From Candidatus Adiutrix sp. (GTDB lineage: Bacteria > Desulfobacterota > Desulfarculia > Adiutricales > Adiutricaceae), in the NCBI GenBank assembly GCA_031283395.1, contig JAITBV010000024.1, positions 1 through 10,819 of the forward strand: a stretch of DNA of 10,819 nt, given 5' to 3'. A program made the position numbers and the translations under genes. A model generated the notes under the pieces. That model did no database searches. It saw only the letters and a list, made by a program, of their open reading frames with translations, and had not been told where the DNA came from. Shown piece by piece: positions 5,830-10,819 of this stretch. The first letter of the stretch is position 1; each line of letters starts with the position of its first letter.

Positions 5830-6696
5830 ATGCCCATAGTGACCAGCCGAGGCAAATGTCTTTTCTTTTTGGCGGCCACGGCCGTCTTGTGGTCCACCGC
5901 CGGGGTCATAATCAAGACCGTGGCCTGGAACCCGGCGGCCATAGTCTCCTTCCGCAGCCTCTGGGCCGGCCTGACCCTGGTCCTTCTGCTTCGTTTCCGG
6001 GGGATCCTGGACCTTAGCTGGCCCGACCGGACCCAGTGGGGCGGGGCTTTGGCCCTGGCCCTCCTGTCCTTCTGTTTCGTCGGAGCCACCAGGCTGACCA
6101 CGGCCGCCAACGCCATTTTGATGCAATACACCGCCCCGGTCTGGGTGGCCCTTCTGGCTCCGCTGGTCTTAAGGGAAAAGACCAGCCGGCGGGATTGGCT
6201 TTTCATTGGCCTGACCTTCGGCGGCCTGGCCTTGTTTTTTCTGGATTCCCTGACGCTTCAAGGGCTTCAGGGCATGGGCCTGGGCGCCTTGAGCGGAGTG
6301 TTTTTCGCCGGCCTGGTCCTGTTCATGCGCCGGGGCCGGGGCGCCCCGCCCATGAAGATCCTGATCTATGGAAATTTCCTGGCCCTTTTGGGAGGCCTGT
6401 ATTATTGGGGGCCGCCCTGGCCTTCGGCCGGGGATATGGGGCTGGTGGCCCTGGCCGGGGTTTTTCAGTTCGGCCTGTCCTATTATTTGTACAGCCTGGC
6501 CAGCCAGGGGGTTTCTTCCCTGGAAATGGTGCTGGTGACGGCCATTGAACCGATCCTGAATCCCGTCTGGGTCTTTTTGATCCTGGGGGAAAAACCGGGC
6601 GGCTGGGCCCTGGCCGGCGGAGCGGTGGTGCTGGTCACGGTCACGGGCTGGAGTGTTTTGAAAAGCCGGGCGAAACAGGGGGGGAGGCCGGCTTAG
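5830..6696 (+). CDS. EamA/DMT-family membrane transporter
   Basis: This 288-residue integral membrane protein shows the two-fold EamA repeat of the drug/metabolite transporter superfamily. About ten hydrophobic segments are seen. The first repeat holds AVLWSTAGVIIK, FRSLWAGLTLVLLL, ANAILMQYTAPVWVALLAPLVLREK and DWLFIGLTFGGLALFF. The second holds GLGALSGVFFAGLVLFMRR, GVFQFGLSYYLYSLA and EMVLVTAIEPILNPVWVFLILGEKPG. The substrate is not predictable; family members export amino acids, metabolites or drugs. The start is uncertain. ATG 5830 has little upstream SD. GTG 5839, three codons on, has CCAGGA about 8 bases before it and may be the real start. No separate promoter is visible in the 33-bp gap after the channel gene, so co-transcription is likely. 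The gene ends 3 bp from the opposing kinase. Confidence 0.85.
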   Translation: MPIVTSRGKCLFFLAATAVLWSTAGVIIKTVAWNPAAIVSFRSLWAGLTLVLLLRFRGILDLSWPDRTQWGGALALALLSFCFVGATRLTTAANAILMQYTAPVWVALLAPLVLREKTSRRDWLFIGLTFGGLALFFLDSLTLQGLQGMGLGALSGVFFAGLVLFMRRGRGAPPMKILIYGNFLALLGGLYYWGPPWPSAGDMGLVALAGVFQFGLSYYLYSLASQGVSSLEMVLVTAIEPILNPVWVFLILGEKPGGWALAGGAVVLVTVTGWSVLKSRAKQGGRPA

Positions 6697-6699
6697 GCC

Positions 6700-8835
6700 T
6701 TATATCTCGACGCGGGACGCTTCCGGCACCCAGCGGGCCATGATCTCCGCCAGCTCCTTCAGTTGGATGGGTTTGGCCAGAAAATCGTCAAACCCGTTGT
6801 CCAGGAACATTTCCTTCATGCCGGCCATGGCGTTGGCCGTCAGGGCCACCATGGGCGTCTTCCTGAGGTGGTCTTCGGCCTCGCGCAGGGCCTTTAAGGT
6901 TTCCAGGCCGTCCAGCTCCGGCATGATGTGGTCTATGAAGATCAGGTCGAAACGTTCTTTCCTGGCCGCCTCCAGCCCTTCCCGGCCGCTGAGGCAGGTG
7001 GTGGTTCGCGCCTCGTAGAGCGAGAGCAGGCCTTCGGTCACCACCAGGTTGGTGGCGATGTCGTCTATGACCAGGACCTTCAGGCCCGGGCTTTTGAAGG
7101 CCGGTGAAAACCCGCCGTCCTTTTCCGGCTCCCGGGGTCGTCCTTCCCCGACAGCGCCCCTGGGGGCCGGGTCGGCTATTTTCTGGAGTATCTCGGCCCG
7201 GAAAATGGAGCCCAGGCCCAGTTCGCTGGTCACGGTCACGTCGCCGCCCATGGCCCGGCAGAGACTGCGGGTGATGGGCAGGCCCAGGCCGGCCCCCTCG
7301 ATGAGCCGGGCGCCGCTCGGCCTTGGCTCCAGGCGGACGAATTCCTCAAAAAGATATTCCAACTGCTCCGGCTTGACTCCCGTGCCGCTGTCCTCGACCG
7401 AGAAGATAAGCCTGATCCGGCCCTCCCCGGCCGGCTGGCCGGAGGCCCGGAGACGCACATAGCCGACGGGAGTGTATTTGATGGCGTTGCCGACCAGGTT
7501 CATCAATATCTGCCGCACCCGCCCCTCGTCGCCGACCAGGGTCTCCGGGATGCCGGGGCCGAACCCGGTTTCCAGGGCCAGGGGCAGGCCCGTGACCCTG
7601 ATTTTGGCCACGCTCAGGATATCGCTTAAAACGGTTTGGATGTTATAAGGTTCCTCTTTGAGCTTGAGGTTCCCGGTCTCGACCTTCGACAGGTCCAGAA
7701 TATCATTGATGATGACCAGGAGATGGTTCCCGGTCCGGTTGATCTCGGCGAGGTATTTCAGGCTCGTCGGGTCGCCGCAATGCCGCCTGGCCAGGAAGCT
7801 CATGCCGATGATGGCGTTCAGCGGCGTGCGGATCTCATGGCTCATGCGGGCCAGGAAGTTGGTTTTGGACAGGCTCTTGTATTCGAAACTGAGTTTGGCC
7901 GCGGCCAGGCGGATCAGTATCAGCCCCAGGCCGCAGCTTAGGGCCAGGGCCAGGGCGAAGATGACCCGCCTGATTTGGGTGACCTGGCCGTAATAGTCTT
8001 TCGCGGGCACGGCTATGCCCAGGAACCAGCCGTTTTCCAGCCGGCTGAAGAACGCTATGTGCCCGACTTCGCCTATATTCAGCGTCTCTTCCATCGTCTC
8101 CTGCCCGCCCATGTTCTCAAGCCGTTTTTCCAGGCCGGCGAAATCGGGCCGGTCGCTTATCTTCCGGCCGACCAGTTCGGGGTCGGGGAAGACCAGCGCG
8201 GTCAGGGAGTCGTCCAGGAGAAAACTGAAGCCGCTGTCGTCGAGCTTGTATTCCTCCACCTTATGGGTTATGGGGTCCAGTAAATAGTCCAGGGCCAGCA
8301 CCCCGCGGCTTTCCCCGCTTCTGGTCGACAGGACCGTGGAGATGGATACTATGACGTGGCCGGTGCGCGCGTCGAGATAGGGCCGGGAGCGGAAGACGCC
8401 GTTGTTCTGGAGCGCTCCCCTGAACCAGGGGGCCATCCTGGGGTTGTAGAACTCGCCGGGGATCCAGCCGGTGCCGTCGAGATAGATCCCGTCTATATAG
8501 CCGTAAGCCGAATGGAAAAAATCCTTGATGTCCTTTTGGTCCTTGAGCATGTCGGTCATGCTGACCAGAAGGGATTGCAATTCGTCCGGCCCCACCCCAT
8601 GTTCCAGGGCCGTGGCCACGGCCGAGGCGGAATGTTTAAGGGCCGTCTCCTGGGCCAGGATGAACGACCTTAGGGTCATCTGGTAGGCCCGCATTTCGCT
8701 GCGGCTGAAGAGGTCGGTCTGCCTGTTCATCATGACGCTGAAATAATAATCGCTGACCCCGGCCATCAGCAGAAAGGCGGCGGCCACAAATATCAACTGC
8801 TTGTAGTTTTTTTTCAGCGCGGCTGTGAACGTCAT
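6700..8835 (-). CDS. Hybrid sensor histidine kinase: dCache - HisKA - HATPase - REC
   Basis: This 711-residue membrane kinase has two transmembrane segments (about 14-34 and 290-311) that flank a periplasmic dCache-like sensor. The sensor shows the characteristic run DGTGWIPGEFYNPRMAPWF ... PYLDARTGHVIVSIS ... GVLALDYLLDPI (about 120-190). Almost directly after the second segment come the HisKA H-box FLARMSHEIRTPLNAIIG (phospho-acceptor His333) and a HATPase domain. The latter has the N-box NLVGNAIKYTP (446-456), EDSGTG (481-486) and GAGLGLPITRSL (514-525). A linker (about 550-584) leads to a receiver with VLVIDD (Asp591/592), phospho-acceptor Asp635 in LIFIDHIMPELDG, Thr666 and Lys688. No HAMP domain is seen. 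The protein would sense a periplasmic ligand and phosphorylate itself, its REC domain and probably a separate partner that is not in the window. A weak CCAGGGC precedes the ATG. Confidence 0.93.
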   Translation of the reverse strand: MTFTAALKKNYKQLIFVAAAFLLMAGVSDYYFSVMMNRQTDLFSRSEMRAYQMTLRSFILAQETALKHSASAVATALEHGVGPDELQSLLVSMTDMLKDQKDIKDFFHSAYGYIDGIYLDGTGWIPGEFYNPRMAPWFRGALQNNGVFRSRPYLDARTGHVIVSISTVLSTRSGESRGVLALDYLLDPITHKVEEYKLDDSGFSFLLDDSLTALVFPDPELVGRKISDRPDFAGLEKRLENMGGQETMEETLNIGEVGHIAFFSRLENGWFLGIAVPAKDYYGQVTQIRRVIFALALALSCGLGLILIRLAAAKLSFEYKSLSKTNFLARMSHEIRTPLNAIIGMSFLARRHCGDPTSLKYLAEINRTGNHLLVIINDILDLSKVETGNLKLKEEPYNIQTVLSDILSVAKIRVTGLPLALETGFGPGIPETLVGDEGRVRQILMNLVGNAIKYTPVGYVRLRASGQPAGEGRIRLIFSVEDSGTGVKPEQLEYLFEEFVRLEPRPSGARLIEGAGLGLPITRSLCRAMGGDVTVTSELGLGSIFRAEILQKIADPAPRGAVGEGRPREPEKDGGFSPAFKSPGLKVLVIDDIATNLVVTEGLLSLYEARTTTCLSGREGLEAARKERFDLIFIDHIMPELDGLETLKALREAEDHLRKTPMVALTANAMAGMKEMFLDNGFDDFLAKPIQLKELAEIMARWVPEASRVEI

Positions 8836-8904
8836 GCCCTGGCTCTGGAGACTCCCCTCCCGGTGATCCGCAATACCCGTTAAAATGTCGTGTTTTTTGT
8901 CCCG

Positions 8905-8927
8905 GAGGTAAATAAATATTTTACCTC
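8905..8927. promoter_or_regulatory. Operator-like inverted repeat at the kinase promoter
   Basis: GAGGTAAA (8905-8912) and TTTACCTC (8920-8927) form a perfect 8-bp inverted repeat with a 7-base AT spacer. It covers the -10 box (8918-8923) and the predicted start of the minus-strand kinase promoter, as a repressor or autoregulatory site would. Confidence 0.55.
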
Positions 8928-8946
8928 AATAAGCGCCGACTGGCAA
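8918..8946 (-). promoter_or_regulatory. Sigma-70-type promoter of the hybrid kinase
   Basis: On the minus strand, TTGCCA (8941-8946) and TAAAAT (8918-8923) are separated by 17 bases, each a 5/6 match to consensus. The start is expected near 8911, with a leader of about 75 nt to the ATG. Confidence 0.6.
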
Positions 8947-8965
8947 GGGAGCGGGGGGCGGTCAC

Positions 8966-8994
8966 TTGACAAAAGAAAGCCGGGCGGTCATACT
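8966..8994 (+). promoter_or_regulatory. Promoter of hemW
   Basis: A perfect TTGACA (8966-8971) is followed after 17 bases by CATACT (8989-8994), 4/6 to the -10 consensus. The start is expected near 9001, about 54 nt before the ATG. It diverges from the kinase promoter, with 19 bases between the two -35 boxes. Confidence 0.5.
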
Positions 8995-9009
8995 TCAGCA
9001 TCAAGCCCT

Positions 9010-9025
9010 CCGCCGGTTCCGGCGG
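9010..9025 (+). repeat. GC-rich hairpin in the hemW leader
   Basis: CCGCCGG (9010-9016) pairs with CCGGCGG (9019-9025), in practice a 6-bp stem with a four-base loop. It starts about 10 nt after the predicted start site. No T-tract follows, so it is not a terminator. It may stabilise the transcript's 5' end. Confidence 0.4.
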
Positions 9026-9054
9026 AATAAAGAACATCGGGAAAGGCGGCGCCC

Positions 9055-10167
9055 ATGAACGGTTTAGCCGAGGCCCCCGGGCTCTATGTCCATGTGCCGT
9101 TCTGCGCCCGGCGCTGCCCCTACTGCGATTTCTATTCCATCTCCGCCCTGGAACTGGTGCCCCGCTATGTGGCCGGCCTGGCCGCCGAGGCCCGCCAGGC
9201 CGCCGGGGCCTGGCCGGGGCCCTTCGAGACCCTGTATATCGGCGGCGGCAGCCCCAGCCTCCTCAATCGCGAGGGCCTGACCGGGCTCCTGGCCGCCCTG
9301 GCTCCGCTGGACCTTTCCAGGACCCTGGAAATAACCCTGGAAGCCAACCCCGAGGATGTCGGCCCGGAACAGGCGGACCTCTGGGCCGAGGTCGGCGTCA
9401 CCCGGCTGTCTTTGGGGGTCCAGTCCCTGGACGAGCGCTGGCTGGGCGAGGTGCTGGGGCGCGGCCACCACCCGGACCAGGCCCTGGAGGCGGCGGCCAT
9501 TCTGAAAGCCCGGCCCTTTTCCCTGAGCCTCGACCTTATATACGGCCTGCCGTCCCAGGCCCCGGTGGATTGGGGCCGGGACCTGGCCCGGGCCCTGGAA
9601 CTGGAGCCGGACCACCTCTCCACCTACAGCCTCACCGTGGAGCGGGAAACGCCCCTGGCCCGCTCCATAGAGGCCAGGCTCTTCCCGCCGCCTCCGCCCC
9701 CGGACAAGCTGGCCGAGCTTTTCCTTCTGAGCGGCCAGGTCCTGGCCGAAGCCGGGTTCCGGCGTTACGAGGTTTCCAATGTCGCCAGGGCCGGGCGGGA
9801 AAGCCGCCATAACCTCAAATATTGGCGCCGGGTCCCCTACCTGGGGTTGGGGCCGGCCGCCCATTCCTTTGACGGCCTGTCGCGCCGGGCCAACGTGCCT
9901 TCGGTGCGGCGCTGGCTCTCGGCCCTGGCGGCCGGGGCCCGGCCCCTGGCTTTTGAAGAGACTCCCGACGAAAAGGCCGTCCGCCTGGAACAGGTCATGC
10001 TGGGGCTGCGCCTGGCCGAGGGAGTGCCGGAAGCCCTTTTGGCCGGCTCTCCCAGGCTTTCGGAATTCATCGCTTCCGGCCATTTGCGGCTTGAGGCCGG
10101 CCGCCTCCTGCCCACGGAAAAAGGCTTTTTGGTCGCTGACAGGCTGGCCGTTGAACTGACCGAATAA
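9055..10167 (+). CDS. hemW: HemW-type radical SAM heme chaperone
   Basis: This 370-residue radical SAM protein belongs to the coproporphyrinogen III oxidase-like family. The cluster motif is Cys17-x3-Cys21-x2-Cys24-Asp-Phe (PFCARRCPYCDF). HemN proper has a further Cys where Phe26 stands; Phe is the mark of HemW, which binds heme and passes it to membrane hemoproteins rather than decarboxylating coproporphyrinogen. Other family motifs are YIGGGSPSLL (61-70, usually GGGTPS), LEANPE (95-100), RLSLGVQS (117-124), LDLIYGLP, DHLSTYSLTVE, YEVSNVA, SRHNLKYW and GLGPAAHSF. A small winged C-terminal domain then follows. A run of six prolines sits in a loop (FPPPPPPD). The length is normal for the family. 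AAAGG lies about 8 bases before the ATG. It ends 2 bp from the opposing regulator gene. Confidence 0.92.
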   Translation: MNGLAEAPGLYVHVPFCARRCPYCDFYSISALELVPRYVAGLAAEARQAAGAWPGPFETLYIGGGSPSLLNREGLTGLLAALAPLDLSRTLEITLEANPEDVGPEQADLWAEVGVTRLSLGVQSLDERWLGEVLGRGHHPDQALEAAAILKARPFSLSLDLIYGLPSQAPVDWGRDLARALELEPDHLSTYSLTVERETPLARSIEARLFPPPPPPDKLAELFLLSGQVLAEAGFRRYEVSNVARAGRESRHNLKYWRRVPYLGLGPAAHSFDGLSRRANVPSVRRWLSALAAGARPLAFEETPDEKAVRLEQVMLGLRLAEGVPEALLAGSPRLSEFIASGHLRLEAGRLLPTEKGFLVADRLAVELTE

Positions 10168-10169
10168 AC

Positions 10170-10532
10170 CTAATTTCTATTCCTCTCGCTGAAAGCCTCC
10201 ACCACCGCCTTCAGGTGCTCACCATCCGGCCCTTCCATGACCTGGAGGGCCTTTTTCATATACTTGCCCAGGCCCGGCGGCGGGGCCAGAGTCTTGACCT
10301 CCGGCAAGCCCAGGGCCTTGCGTCCCAGGTTTAAGAACTGCTCATATTCATAGCCGAAAAAGTCGGCGATGGCCCTTCTTTCGTCTTCGGTCCCGATATT
10401 AAAACCTGTATATATATGGTTTATTTTTTTGACGTTTATGCCCGTGGCTTCGGCTATGCGGGTCTGAACGCCGTGCGTGAGCTTCAAATGAAGGGTTTTG
10501 CGAAATATTTCATGGATTTTGTAATCGCCCAT
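10170..10532 (-). CDS. Small XRE-like helix-turn-helix regulator
   Basis: The 120-residue protein has a helix-turn-helix around residues 20-50 (GVQTRIAEATGINVKKINHIYTG). It continues as a five-helix XRE/Cro-like domain through DERRAIADFFGYEYEQFLNLGRKALG (50-75). After a proline-rich linker (TLAPPPGLGKY) comes a helical tail with AVVEAFSERNRN, perhaps for oligomerisation. It resembles phage-type repressors and housekeeping XRE regulators, but no specific homolog is recognised. The ATG at 10532 is the only plausible start in frame, and its ribosome binding site is weak. It diverges from another HTH gene across an AT-rich region with repeated TTTCTC boxes. It probably binds there and controls itself, its neighbour or both; this is inferred. 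Confidence 0.75.
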   Translation of the reverse strand: MGDYKIHEIFRKTLHLKLTHGVQTRIAEATGINVKKINHIYTGFNIGTEDERRAIADFFGYEYEQFLNLGRKALGLPEVKTLAPPPGLGKYMKKALQVMEGPDGEHLKAVVEAFSERNRN

Positions 10533-10588
10533 CTTGGCCGACCCCGCTATGGGCCAAGGATACCTTTTTTCGCTTAATAATAGAACTA

Positions 10589-10658
10589 TTTCTCTATGTA
10601 TAGGATTTTCTCCTTGACTTTTTTCTAAATTTTAGAGAAAGTAAAAATGTATTTTCTC
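10589..10658. repeat. Array of TTTCTC boxes between divergent regulators
   Basis: TTTCTC occurs at 10589-10594, 10607-10612 and 10653-10658, and in inverse (GAGAAA) at 10635-10640. The last two form an inverted repeat with a 12-base spacer. The copies at 10607 and 10653 extend to TTTTCTC. Small palindromes, CTAT-GT-ATAG (10594-10603) and CTAAA-T-TTTAG (10625-10635), lie between them. This looks like an operator region for one of the flanking HTH proteins. I could not place a convincing -35/-10 pair on either strand. Confidence 0.5.
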
Positions 10659-10676
10659 AGACTTTGAGGAAGGAAA

Positions 10677-10819
10677 ATGGCCCACGGGATAATAAGCAAC
10701 CTTGCCCGCCTCGCCGATATCCCGGTCCCTACCTTGTGGGCCTATTGCCACGGCTCCCGCCGGGCCTCTTCGGCCCGGGCCGAACTCTTGGAAGATTTGA
10801 CCGGCGTTTCCCGCCTGGC
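10677..10819 (+). CDS. Putative HTH regulator, partial (N-terminal 47 residues)
   Basis: An open frame starts at ATG 10677, with GAGGAAGGA just upstream (10666-10674), and runs off the right edge. The visible part reads as an XRE-like DNA-binding start: ISNLARLADIPVPTLWAYCHG (6-26) looks like helices 2-3 of a helix-turn-helix. SRRASSARAELLEDLTGVSRL follows the pattern of the next helices (paired Arg, then A-LE--TGV). This layout, with a Trp at the recognition helix and TGV afterwards, is seen in small phage-like regulators. The function is unknown. It is divergent from the regulator at 10532 and shares its control region. Confidence 0.65.
   Translation, partial: MAHGIISNLARLADIPVPTLWAYCHGSRRASSARAELLEDLTGVSRL

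Noticed and set aside
5149..6126. Long minus-strand open frame (325 codons) across the channel and transporter genes
   Set aside because: It is antisense to two well-supported membrane proteins, has a low-complexity Gly/Gln/Pro/Ala composition without motifs, and is a by-product of GCC/CTG codon bias.
6685..6700. AGGCC-N6-GGCCT inverted repeat at the EamA/kinase convergent ends, as a bidirectional terminator
   Set aside because: The stem is only 5 bp and no T-tract follows on either strand.
9064..10083. Minus-strand open frame (339 codons) opposite hemW
   Set aside because: It is a shadow of the GC-biased hemW frame; the translation is Gly/Gln/Pro-rich and has no recognisable domain or ribosome binding site.
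10118..10130. AAAAAG-G-CTTTTT near the 3' end of hemW as a terminator for the opposing regulator
   Set aside because: The one-base loop and AT-only stem would not form a stable hairpin, and it lies in codons for TEKGFL.
10614..10655. TTGACT (10614) with TATTTT (10650) as a promoter for the right-hand HTH gene
   Set aside because: The spacing is 30 bases, far from the 16-18 needed, and no -10 match occurs at the right distance.
1..10819. High density of GGCC/CTGGCC strings as possible DNA uptake or Chi-like signals
   Set aside because: They follow the Leu-CTG/Ala-GCC/Gly-GGC codon bias in coding frames and show no strand or spacing pattern beyond it.

Overview
The window looks like chromosome from a GC-rich Gram-negative bacterium, probably an anaerobe of the Desulfobacterota (former Deltaproteobacteria). 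The evidence is a signal-peptide-bearing outer-membrane barrel protein, an ArnC-type lipid-linked sugar transferase, an oxygen-sensitive two-subunit class I (4Fe-4S) fumarase, a HemW radical-SAM protein and a dCache hybrid histidine kinase. The lineage is an inference from gene style, not proven. Coding regions are very rich in GCC/CTG/GGC codons. AT-rich islands mark the control regions near 556-661, 2800-2880, 8905-8927 and 10561-10676.

Layout. 1-473 (-): first half of an ArnC-like glycosyltransferase that runs off the left edge. 707-1326 (+): a higBA toxin-antitoxin pair with its own promoter and palindromic operator candidates. 1310-2723 (-): a fumarase operon, alpha then beta, whose beta 3' end overlaps higA tail to tail. 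2951-3574 (+): an opacity-type outer-membrane beta-barrel protein with a strong promoter and an intrinsic terminator. 3688-5796 (+): a large YbiO-type MscS channel, followed 33 bp later by an EamA/DMT transporter (5830-6696). 6700-8835 (-): a membrane hybrid sensor kinase, divergent from hemW (9055-10167, +). 10170-10532 (-) and 10677 to the right edge (+): two divergent small helix-turn-helix regulators around an AT-rich, repeat-bearing control region.

No single pathway joins these genes. Envelope functions recur (glycosyltransferase, barrel protein, mechanosensitive channel, transporter, sensor kinase). The most notable non-coding structure is in the intergenic regions. Several promoter matches close to sigma-70 consensus carry inverted repeats directly over the -35, the -10 or the start site: arnC-like, higBA and the kinase. 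A decamer array lies upstream of the barrel gene, and TTTCTC boxes lie between the two divergent regulators. Three convergent gene pairs abut or overlap with no visible intrinsic terminator. No rRNA, tRNA, CRISPR array, insertion sequence or integrase was seen. No gene-free stretch exceeds 300 bases.
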